Below, piece after piece: positions 1-5,757 of a stretch of 5,844 bases of DNA. Each line of letters starts with the position of its first letter. Position 1 is the stretch's first letter. Origin of the DNA: an uncultured Verrucomicrobiota bacterium (GTDB lineage: Bacteria > Verrucomicrobiota > Verrucomicrobiia > Limisphaerales > UBA9464); contig CAIPFS010000546.1 in the NCBI GenBank assembly GCA_903864375.1, positions 1 through 5,844 of the forward strand, read 5' to 3'. The notes beneath the pieces are model-generated. The model was not told the DNA's origin, did not search any database, and saw only the letters and a program-made list of their open reading frames with translations. The translations under genes and the position numbers were made by a program.

Positions 1-2
1 CG

Positions 3-497
3 GCACTGGTTCTGCCCGAGAGCACCATTCCGTACGAAGAGCTGTTTTACCGACCAACCGATGCCATCATCTGTCAGGGCGAACGGGTCGAGTTGTCAAC
101 CCGCTCCTATGTGGACCAGCCCGTTCGACTGGAGTTGCAGCGAAATCCACCCCGTCTGCACATCGGAACCGAGACCCTGAATGCCGAGGAGGAACCCTGG
201 ATGGCGGTGACCACCGGGTTGATGACGGTTCCCCGCGAGGCCATGGGATTGGGGGATGTAAAATTGATGGCGGCCATCGGTGCGTTTCTCGGGTGGGAAG
301 CCACGGTGTTTTCCCTCATGGGAAGCGCCCTTCTGGGGAGTGTCGTTGGATTGGGTTTGATCGCCGTTGGACGGCGGGACTGGCAGGCCCGACTTCCGTA
401 TGGCCCCTTCATCGCCATTGCGGCGACGATCTGGGTGATGACCGGACATTCCTGGCTCAAATGGTGGCTGGATCGAGCCGCGGCCGGCGCTGGTTAA
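3..497 (+). CDS. Prepilin peptidase (A24 family, PilD-like), C-terminal part, 5' truncated
   Basis: This is an inner-membrane aspartic protease that trims the leader peptide of type IV pilins and type II secretion pseudopilins; in many homologues it also N-methylates the new N-terminus. The reading frame is open from base 3, so only about 164 C-terminal residues are present. The second catalytic motif is clear: MGLGDVKLMAAIGAFLGW, with the active aspartate encoded at 255-257. A glycine-rich membrane segment follows, then the family's LPYGPFIAIAA segment and a final hydrophobic helix ending in WLKWWLDR. The first catalytic aspartate, and any zinc-binding CxxC loop, would lie upstream. About 50-60 polar, strand-like residues (roughly encoded at 50-230) precede the GxGD motif, where standard PilD proteins have transmembrane helices. 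The stop is TAA 495-497. It is probably unrelated to the export operon downstream. The family call is firm; the pilus or secretion system it serves is not visible. Confidence 0.9.
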   Translation, partial: ALVLPESTIPYEELFYRPTDAIICQGERVELSTRSYVDQPVRLELQRNPPRLHIGTETLNAEEEPWMAVTTGLMTVPREAMGLGDVKLMAAIGAFLGWEATVFSLMGSALLGSVVGLGLIAVGRRDWQARLPYGPFIAIAATIWVMTGHSWLKWWLDRAAAGAG

Positions 498-544
498 AGA
501 TCGGGATGGATCGTTGGTCAGTACCGAGCCTCCTGCGAGAATGT

Positions 545-569
545 AAACCGCTGTTTTAAACTGTCGTTT
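545..569. promoter_or_regulatory. Tandem palindromic operator candidate (two AAAC-N4-GTTT boxes)
   Basis: Two 12-bp inverted repeats stand side by side: AAAC-CGCT-GTTT at 545-556 and AAAC-TGTC-GTTT at 558-569, separated by one T. The whole 25-bp block is also an imperfect palindrome centred on 557, with 9 of 12 positions paired. It lies 36 bases before the regulator's GTG and overlaps the proposed -35 by two bases, a position where a bound repressor would block transcription. TetR-family dimers bind such sites, and some (QacR-like) bind as two dimers to one long operator. The AAAC/GTTT half-sites recall the PsrA consensus from memory. Direct autoregulation is inferred. Confidence 0.5.
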
Positions 570-594
570 GACTTTTTGTCCTTCCCGGTTTAAT
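568..594 (+). promoter_or_regulatory. Putative sigma-70-type promoter for the regulator/export operon
   Basis: TTGACT at 568-573 matches the -35 consensus at 5 of 6 positions. TTTAAT at 589-594 matches the -10 consensus at 5 of 6, but the spacer is only 15 bp, shorter than ideal. With a 17-bp spacer the -10 would be TAATCC, which is poor. Transcription would begin near 600-602. That leaves almost no leader before the GTG at 605 but about 43 bases before the TTG at 644. The -35 overlaps the tandem palindromes. Confidence 0.35.
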
Positions 595-604
595 CCCTTT
601 TGCA

Positions 605-1339
605 GTGAGTTTGACCACACCAGATGCGTTGGCCGGAGGACCTTTGACCGACACGCGTCGGCATCTCCTCGATGCGGCCACGGATGTCTTTGCCGAGAAG
701 GGGTTTCGGGAGGCGACGATCCGTGAAATCTGCCAGCGGGCGGGGGCGAATGTGGCGGCGGTAAACTATCATTTCGGGGACAAGGAAGGTCTTTATGAGG
801 CGGTGCTGACGGCATGCCGGAACGATCACAGGAACCCAGAGTCGCACCTGGCCATGGACTCGTCAGTTCCGCCGGCGATTCGACTGGAAGCGTATGTCCG
901 ATGGATGTTCCGCCGTGTGCTGGCCCTGGATCGGGAATTTCCGCTGGGCCAGATTCTCAACCGGGAGATGATTGAACCGACACCGGCGCTCAGCCGCGTG
1001 GTGGAGGTTCATATTCGTCCGGAGGCCCGATGGCTGGGGGGCCTGATGAGTGACCTGCTGGGGCCGGGCTTTGCTCGGGACGAACTCTCGCGAGCCACCA
1101 TGAGTGTGGTCGGACAAATCCTGTTCTACAAACATTGCAGCTCGGTGGTTCATTTTCTCGACGAGACACTGATGCCCCGGAGGGACGACTTCGAAGCGCA
1201 TGTCCGCCACATCACCGACTTCACCCTGGCAGCAACCGCCGGGCTTCGAGCCCGGAGGGAGGCTCAATCCGGAGGGGCGTCCGCTCCTGCGGATTCCGCG
1301 TCACCACCGCCGTTCTGCAATCCCAACACCCCCACCTGA
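605..1339 (+). CDS. TetR/AcrR-family regulator, CecR (YbiH)-like C-terminal domain
   Basis: This is a one-component transcription factor, probably a repressor of the exporter operon it heads. Counting from GTG 605 (244 aa), residues 17-68 form the N-terminal DNA-binding domain. It contains DTRRHLLDAATDVFAEKGF, the helix-turn-helix TIREICQRAGANVAAVNYHF and the helix-4 segment GDKEGLYEAVL. Residues about 90-210 resemble the ligand-binding domain of the CecR/YbiH group, including LNREMIEPTPALSRVVE and VVGQILFYKH. In E. coli that regulator controls the ybhGFSR exporter operon and rhlE. The last 25 or so residues are rich in Ala, Ser and Pro and probably disordered. The start is uncertain: GTG 605 has no Shine-Dalgarno site, whereas the in-frame TTG 644 follows GGAGGA and gives an N-terminus reading (M)TDTRRHLLDAA, typical of the family (231 aa). 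The stop TGA 1337-1339 is 3 bases from the permease start, so the two genes are almost surely co-transcribed. The ligand is unknown. Confidence 0.9.
   Translation: MSLTTPDALAGGPLTDTRRHLLDAATDVFAEKGFREATIREICQRAGANVAAVNYHFGDKEGLYEAVLTACRNDHRNPESHLAMDSSVPPAIRLEAYVRWMFRRVLALDREFPLGQILNREMIEPTPALSRVVEVHIRPEARWLGGLMSDLLGPGFARDELSRATMSVVGQILFYKHCSSVVHFLDETLMPRRDDFEAHVRHITDFTLAATAGLRARREAQSGGASAPADSASPPPFCNPNTPT
635..640 (+). promoter_or_regulatory. Ribosome-binding site favouring the TTG 644 start
   Basis: GGAGGA is complementary to the 3' end of 16S rRNA and sits 3 bases before the in-frame TTG at 644 (4 bases if the core is GGAGG). That is close but usable spacing. No comparable site precedes GTG 605. 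Together with the proposed transcription start near 601, this makes TTG 644 a serious rival for the true start of the regulator. Confidence 0.4.
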
Positions 1340-1342
1340 ATC

Positions 1343-2491
1343 ATGCTCCGCCTTGCCTTGAAAATGCTTCTGGGAGATCGCGCCAAGTACATCATGCTGG
1401 TGGGCGGTCTGACCTTTTCCGCCCTGCTGATGACCCAGCAGATGGCTGTCTTTACCGGACTGGTTTCCTGGACGACCAGTCATATGCGCAACATGCGCGC
1501 GTCCATCTGGGTGGTTGAGCACCGGGTGGAACAGGTGAATGAAACCAAGGCCCTGCGGGACACCGACGTCAACCGGGTGCGCAGCGTCTCCACCGTGGAT
1601 TATGCCGTCCCTCTATTTCAGGGCGTTTTGAAGGCCCGGGCCGCGGATGGCTCCGACAAGCAGATCCAATTGATCGGGTTGCATGCCGGCACCCTGAAGG
1701 GACGCCCCACGGTCATGGTGGAGGGCGGCGACGAAGGTTTGGAACGATTGCGAATAGCCAACAATGTGGTGGTCGATGTTCTCGCCTCGAAGCGTCTGGC
1801 TGCGGGATTGGGTCGACCACTCCAGATTGGGGATACCTTTGAAATCAATGACCGGGAGGCCCGGGTGGTGGGCATCTGCAAGACCGAGCCTCACTTCTTC
1901 GGTTATCCCTACGTTTTCACCAGTTACGACCAAGCGCTCCAGTATGCGCCGCGTCAGCGGAAGATGTTGTCCATGATCCTGGCGGAACCGAAGGAGGGGC
2001 ACACGGCGGTCGAGGTGGCGCAGCAGATTTCGGATGAGACGGGCTTGCGGGCCTACACCGTGCCGGAGTTTGAAAAGGCGACCGTGGACTGGGTCTGGAA
2101 GAACACCGGCATCCCGGTCAGCTTTCTGACCACGATCATCCTGGGGTTTGTGGTGGGTGTGGCTGTGGCCGGGCAGACCTTTTATTCGTTTGTTCTGGAG
2201 AATTTGAAGCACCTGGGCGCGCTCAAGGCGATGGGGGCCGGCAATGGGCTTATCTCGGCGATGCTGTTCGTTCAAGCCATGACCGTCGGATTGATTGGTT
2301 ACGGAATGGGGGTGGGTTTGACCGCCGTGTTCGGGTTCATGGTCCGTCCCATCGGGCAGCCGCCCTTCCTCATCAGCATTGAAACCCTGGTGGGGACCCT
2401 GTTTTCCATTCTTGTGATTTGCAGCCTGGCGGCCCTCTTTGGGATTTTAAAGGTGGCGCGACTCGAACCCGCCGTTGTCTTCCGGGGATAA
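1343..2491 (+). CDS. ABC exporter permease, FtsX/MacB-like (DevC-type)
   Basis: This is the membrane subunit of a type VII (MacB/LolCDE-like) ABC transporter. It uses cytoplasmic ATP hydrolysis to drive movements of its periplasmic domain and push substrate into an outer-membrane channel. The 382-residue protein has the expected order: a cytoplasmic lead (MLRLALKMLLGDRAKY), TM1 about 17-38, a periplasmic domain about 40-255, TM2 about 258-282, then TM3 and TM4 within about 303-368. It ends in KVARLEPAVVFRG, the usual end of this family. After TM2 the segment ENLKHLGALKAMGAGNG is the coupling region that contacts the ATPase. The length and lack of a fused ATPase match DevC-type half-transporters rather than MacB (about 650 aa). 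ATG 1343 has no Shine-Dalgarno site and lies 3 bases after the regulator's stop, so coupled translation is likely. The stop is TAA 2489-2491. The substrate is not inferable; known relatives move glycolipids, lipoproteins, peptides or macrolides. Confidence 0.92.
   Translation: MLRLALKMLLGDRAKYIMLVGGLTFSALLMTQQMAVFTGLVSWTTSHMRNMRASIWVVEHRVEQVNETKALRDTDVNRVRSVSTVDYAVPLFQGVLKARAADGSDKQIQLIGLHAGTLKGRPTVMVEGGDEGLERLRIANNVVVDVLASKRLAAGLGRPLQIGDTFEINDREARVVGICKTEPHFFGYPYVFTSYDQALQYAPRQRKMLSMILAEPKEGHTAVEVAQQISDETGLRAYTVPEFEKATVDWVWKNTGIPVSFLTTIILGFVVGVAVAGQTFYSFVLENLKHLGALKAMGAGNGLISAMLFVQAMTVGLIGYGMGVGLTAVFGFMVRPIGQPPFLISIETLVGTLFSILVICSLAALFGILKVARLEPAVVFRG
2484..2488 (+). promoter_or_regulatory. 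Weak ribosome-binding site for the ATPase gene
   Basis: GGGGA lies inside the last codons of the permease gene, 7 bases before ATG 2496. It supports ATG 2496 over the in-frame TTG at 2475 (inside the permease gene) and over the later ATG at 2535, which has nothing similar upstream. Confidence 0.4.
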
Positions 2492-2495
2492 GCTC

Positions 2496-3257
2496 ATGAA
2501 CACTGAAATCAAACAGTCCCCCTCGAATGGCTCGATGTCGGAACTGGCTATCGATGCGCGGTCCGTCGTCAAGGCCTTTGGGGTGGGCGATGCCCGAACT
2601 GTCGCCCTCAAGGGAGCAAGCTTTTCAGCGCGGCAGGGGGAGCTGCACCTGGTGGTCGGGCCATCGGGATGCGGGAAGACCACGCTGCTGAGCGTGGTGG
2701 CGGGGACCCTGGATTGGGACGAAGGAAAGGTGGAGGTTTTTGGAACCGGTCTCGACGGGATGAGGCGTTCGGCCATCACCGATTTCCGGCGCCGCAACGT
2801 TGGTTTCATCTTTCAGCAATTTAATCTGATTCCCACGCTGAACCTGATTGAGAACATCAGCGTTCCGCTGCTGCTCAATGGGGCCGGTCGACGGATCTCC
2901 GAGGAGAAGGCGGCGGAGTTATTAAAGCGGGTGGGATTGGCGGGCAAGGAGACCAAGCGCCCCACCCAGCTTTCCGGCGGGCAGCAACAGCGCGTGGCCA
3001 TCGCGCGTGCCCTGGTGCATGAGCCCCGCCTGGTGATTTGCGACGAGCCCACCAGTGCCCTCGACAGCGAGACCGGGCATCAAATCATGGACCTCCTGAC
3101 CACCGCAGCCCGGGCTCCCGGGCGTTGTGTGGTCATCGTGACCCACGATCCGCGGGTGTATGGTTATGCGGACCGCATCACCCAGATGGAGGATGGCCGT
3201 GTGAAGGCCGTTCTCGATGGCGAACCCCTCCAACGCTTTGTCCAATCGACCCACTAA
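2496..3257 (+). CDS. ABC transporter ATPase, MacB/LolD/DevA-like
   Basis: This is the cytoplasmic nucleotide-binding subunit that pairs with the upstream permease. Counting from ATG 2496 (253 aa), all catalytic motifs are intact: Walker A GPSGCGKTT at 55-63, Q-loop FQQFNLIP near 106-113, signature LSGGQ at 159-163, Walker B LVICDE at 179-184, D-loop SALD at 187-190 and the switch histidine in VTHD at 217. The FQQFNLIPTLNLIENISVPLL stretch is characteristic of the LolD/MacB/DevA branch, which works with FtsX-type permeases. The first 15-20 residues are a polar extension with no clear role, and translation could also begin at ATG 2535. The gene starts 4 bases after the permease stop and ends 14 bases before the adaptor start. 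There is no fused membrane domain, so two copies are expected per transporter. Confidence 0.95.
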   Translation: MNTEIKQSPSNGSMSELAIDARSVVKAFGVGDARTVALKGASFSARQGELHLVVGPSGCGKTTLLSVVAGTLDWDEGKVEVFGTGLDGMRRSAITDFRRRNVGFIFQQFNLIPTLNLIENISVPLLLNGAGRRISEEKAAELLKRVGLAGKETKRPTQLSGGQQQRVAIARALVHEPRLVICDEPTSALDSETGHQIMDLLTTAARAPGRCVVIVTHDPRVYGYADRITQMEDGRVKAVLDGEPLQRFVQSTH

Positions 3258-3271
3258 CGATCGTTTCCCGT

Positions 3272-4234
3272 ATGTTCATCCTGTTTAAACGCATTTCATT
3301 TTACGTTGCGATCGCCGGAGTTCTGGCGTCGCTCTACCTGGTCCGGGCCCAGAGTCAGAAGCCCAAGGATCCGGGCCCACTCTCGGCACCCGCGCGGTCC
3401 CCGTATTCCGACATGGTTGCCGCGACCGGATTGGTGGAGGCCTCCCGGGAGAACGTGCGCGTGGCCTCTCCGAAGGCGGCTTTGGTCACCAGGGTGTTTG
3501 TCAAGGTCGGCGGCGCGGTCAAGGCCGGGGACCCGCTGTTTCAGCTGGATGACCGTGAAACACTGGCCCGAATCGCGAGCCTGCAGGCCTCCCTGACGGC
3601 CACCGAAGCGCAGTTGGGGATTGATGAAAATCAGGTGGCCGATCTGGCGGACCAACTGAAGCGAATTGCACGACTCGAGAAGGACAAGGTTGCCACTGAA
3701 GATGAGCTTCGCCGCCGCGAGTTTGGCCTGAAGGGGGCGGAGGCCCTTCTGATTTCCACCCGTGCCCAGGTCGAGACCATTCGCGCCCAGTTGCAGGAAG
3801 CCCGGGTGGAGGCCTCGGTTCTGACGGTCCGGGCACCGCGCGATGGCAAGCTCCTTCAAGTCAATGTCCGCGAAGGTGAATTCGCCCCGGCTGCGGCGCT
3901 GACCGATCCGTTGATGCTCCTCGGGGATGTGGATCGCCTGCAGGTGCGGGCGGAGGTCGATGAACAGAACGCCGTCCTGGTTGCCGCGAATCAACCGGCC
4001 GAGGCCTCTTTGAAGGGTAACTCCCGGTTGAAGATGCCGCTTCGGTTTGTCCGGATAGAGCCGTATGTGGTTCCTAAACGCAGCCTGACGGGCGACAGCC
4101 TGGAGCGTGTGGATACGCGAGTGCTCCAGATTATCTACGAATTCGATCAACCGCAATTTCCCGTCTATGTCGGTCAGCAGGTGGACGTCTTCATCCAGAG
4201 GGCCGGTGCCGTCGCCGCTTCGACACATCCGTGA
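3272..4234 (+). CDS. Periplasmic adaptor (membrane fusion protein), HlyD/MacA/DevB family
   Basis: This protein links the inner-membrane ABC unit to the TolC channel. It has 320 residues. Residues 5-25 form an N-terminal membrane anchor (ISFYVAIAGVLASLYLV) followed by a Pro-rich linker. Residues about 50-92 are the first half of a lipoyl-like domain (ATGLVEASRENVRVASP, GGAVKAGDPLFQLDD). Residues about 93-180 are Ala-, Leu-, Glu- and Gln-rich helices forming the alpha-hairpin that meets TolC. The lipoyl half then resumes at TVRAPRDGKLLQVNVREGEF (185-204), followed by a beta-barrel (LQVRAEVDEQNAVLV) and a C-terminal domain with VDTRVLQIIYEFD and VYVGQQVDVFI. There is no lipobox cysteine, so an uncleaved anchor is likelier than a lipoprotein. 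ATG 3272 was chosen because the frame upstream lies within the ATPase gene and reads as non-protein sequence; the hydrophobic anchor begins right after this ATG. No Shine-Dalgarno site is seen. Confidence 0.92.
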   Translation: MFILFKRISFYVAIAGVLASLYLVRAQSQKPKDPGPLSAPARSPYSDMVAATGLVEASRENVRVASPKAALVTRVFVKVGGAVKAGDPLFQLDDRETLARIASLQASLTATEAQLGIDENQVADLADQLKRIARLEKDKVATEDELRRREFGLKGAEALLISTRAQVETIRAQLQEARVEASVLTVRAPRDGKLLQVNVREGEFAPAAALTDPLMLLGDVDRLQVRAEVDEQNAVLVAANQPAEASLKGNSRLKMPLRFVRIEPYVVPKRSLTGDSLERVDTRVLQIIYEFDQPQFPVYVGQQVDVFIQRAGAVAASTHP

Positions 4235-4243
4235 ACCGGAACC

Positions 4244-4262
4244 TTTTGTTGACAAAATGTCA
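4244..4262. promoter_or_regulatory. Overlapping palindromes with a perfect -35 hexamer before the TolC-like gene
   Basis: The 51-base gap between the adaptor and channel genes holds two overlapping inverted repeats: TTTTGT-TG-ACAAAA (4244-4257, 6-bp arms, perfect) and TGACA-AAA-TGTCA (4250-4262, 5-bp arms, perfect). TTGACA at 4249-4254 inside them is a perfect -35, but the best -10 at suitable spacing (CACACT, 4271-4276, 16-bp spacer) is poor. This could be a repressor site on an internal promoter giving the channel gene separate control. Chance palindromes in an A+T-richer gap remain possible. Confidence 0.3.
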
Positions 4263-4285
4263 GTGAAGTTCACACTCTCTTTCGC

Positions 4286-5674
4286 ATGAACCAATTCGTG
4301 ATGTCGATGGGCTTGCTGGCGCTGGCGGGCGCAGCTGCCGCCGCGGTGACCCCTTCACCCGTCTGGCCCGCTGCACCCCTGACGATGGGTGACGCCTTGG
4401 ACACTGCGCTGGCGCAGAATCCGGCCATTCGTAAGGGACGCCAGGACATCGAGGAGGCCTATGGGATCTCGATGCAATTGAGGTCTGCCGCTCTCCCAAA
4501 ATTCACGGGGACTGGCAATTATGGGGCACTGGACCGGGGCAAGATCGAAAAGATCACCGTCGGCGGCGGCAACAGTTTTAGTTTCCGGACCGATGAATCC
4601 TGGAGTGCGGATTTGACCATCACTCAGACCCTGATCGATGGCGGCAAGATGCGGTCCTCGTTGCGGGCGGCCAAGCTCACCAAGGACGCCGCGCTCCGGA
4701 ATTTTGAGTCCCTCGTGTCGGATACCTTGCTCAACGTTCGAATCGCCGTGGACGATGTCCTGCTGGATGCCGAATTGATCGTGACCCAGGAGGCGTCGGT
4801 CAATCTGCTGGAGAAGGAACTGACCGACACCCAGCGGCGGTACGACGCGGGCACCGTCCCCCAGTTCAACGTTCTGCGGGCCTCGGTGGAACTCGCCAAT
4901 GCGCGACCTCGCCTGATCAAGGCCCGGAACGATTACCGGATCGCCAAGAACAATCTCGCGACCCTGCTGGGCTACGACATTCCATCGGGAATGGGAGAAG
5001 ACATTCCGTTGCAAATCTCGGGGAAACTGGCTCCGTCCACCAACGACGTCGAATTGTCGACGTCCATTTCCAAGGCCTACCAGCAACGCCCGGAATTGGC
5101 GGCTGCGCGGACCACCGAACGGTTACGTCACGAGGACATTGTCCAGGCCCGTTCCGATTATTATCCAAAGCTCAGCGGCCAGGCGGGGTACGGTTGGGCG
5201 AGCCGGGTGTACGGGCCGAACGGGGGAAATCCGAATCTGGAGGATGAAGTCCATGGATGGAGTGTGGGATTGGTGGCCAATTGGAGCATTTGGGATTTCG
5301 GACTGACCCAGGGGAAAGTCAAAGCAGCAAAGGCGACGCAGGAGAAGGCCCGCATCGATATCGACGACCTCTATCGAAGGGTCGAGCAGGAGGTTCGGAC
5401 GGCTCATTCGACCCTGATACAGTCCCGGGAGACATTGGAATCCCAGGGGAAGGTCATTGAGCAGGGGCAGGAAGCCTTGCGGTTGGCTGTGGCGCGTTCG
5501 GAGGCGGGAACCGGCACCCAACTGGATGTCCTGAGTGCCCAGACCGCCCTGACGGACGCCCGGACCACCTACGTCCAGGCGGAGCATGATTTGGTCGTGG
5601 CCCAACAGCGGCTGGCGCGGGCGATGGGGGAGGGTATTGCGGTCCATTCGGCAACCTCCGGTTCTTCAAAGTAA
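4286..5674 (+). CDS. TolC-family outer-membrane efflux channel
   Basis: This is the trimeric outer-membrane and periplasmic tunnel that completes the pump. It has 462 residues, normal for the family. Residues 1-20 are a Sec signal peptide (hydrophobic MGLLALAGAAAAA, probable cleavage after the Ala run). The mature part opens with LTMGDALDTALAQNPAI, the usual family start. The family's internal duplication is plain: RRYDAGTVPQFNVLRASVEL (185-204) continuing to NNLATLLGY (222-230) matches ARSEAGTGTQLDVLSAQTAL (403-422) continuing to QQRLARAMGE (440-449). Strand segments SADLTITQTLIDGG (107-120) and SVGLVANWSIWDFG (326-339) sit at equivalent places in each half and would form the barrel. There is no lipobox cysteine, unlike many NodT/OprM-type members. 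ATG 4286 lacks a Shine-Dalgarno site; ATG 4301 is an in-frame alternative that would shorten the signal peptide's n-region. The gene belongs to the export operon by position, possibly with its own promoter. Confidence 0.95.
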   Translation: MNQFVMSMGLLALAGAAAAAVTPSPVWPAAPLTMGDALDTALAQNPAIRKGRQDIEEAYGISMQLRSAALPKFTGTGNYGALDRGKIEKITVGGGNSFSFRTDESWSADLTITQTLIDGGKMRSSLRAAKLTKDAALRNFESLVSDTLLNVRIAVDDVLLDAELIVTQEASVNLLEKELTDTQRRYDAGTVPQFNVLRASVELANARPRLIKARNDYRIAKNNLATLLGYDIPSGMGEDIPLQISGKLAPSTNDVELSTSISKAYQQRPELAAARTTERLRHEDIVQARSDYYPKLSGQAGYGWASRVYGPNGGNPNLEDEVHGWSVGLVANWSIWDFGLTQGKVKAAKATQEKARIDIDDLYRRVEQEVRTAHSTLIQSRETLESQGKVIEQGQEALRLAVARSEAGTGTQLDVLSAQTALTDARTTYVQAEHDLVVAQQRLARAMGEGIAVHSATSGSSK

Positions 5675-5757
5675 CGGGGAGGACAGAGACCTTCGGGGTG
5701 TTCGAGTTTTTGCTTCCGGAGGTTGACAGGAGGCGGGGGTCGGATTGACCTTCTGGA

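Noticed and set aside
96..815. 239-codon open frame on the minus strand
   Set aside because: It overlaps the prepilin peptidase and regulator genes, is rich in Pro, His, Arg and Ser, and shows no recognisable domain. It is a high-G+C antisense shadow.
1613..2275. 220-codon open frame on the minus strand within the permease gene
   Set aside because: It is His- and Arg-rich with no motif, and is the antisense of a well-supported membrane protein.
3038..3271. Upstream extension of the adaptor reading frame by 78 codons
   Set aside because: It lies inside the ATPase gene from Walker B onward and translates to Pro-, Arg- and His-rich nonsense. The membrane anchor starts at ATG 3272.
3283..3290. 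GTTTAAAC palindrome at the start of the adaptor gene, resembling the centre of the 545-569 site
   Set aside because: It lies within codons for the membrane anchor (FKR), lacks the outer AAAC/GTTT arms and is only 8 bp, so it is probably a coincidence.
3296..4294. 332-codon open frame on the minus strand across the adaptor gene
   Set aside because: It is fully antisense to a clear HlyD-type gene, with low-complexity, Arg-, Gln- and Gly-rich composition and no domain signature. Its length is explained by codon bias on the opposite strand.
5689..5711. Possible intrinsic terminator after the TolC-like gene
   Set aside because: A TTCG-containing loop (ACC/GGT stem of about 3 pairs) precedes TTTTT at 5707-5711, but the stem is too short and 7 bases separate it from the T run. 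Not strong enough to call.
5723..5733. Perfect TTGACA (5723-5728) overlapping AGGAGG (5728-5733) before the Tat-signal gene
   Set aside because: No -10 hexamer stands 15-19 bases downstream of TTGACA. AGGAGG is 24 bases from ATG 5758, with an in-frame stop at 5746-5748 between them, so neither can be assigned as a functional site.
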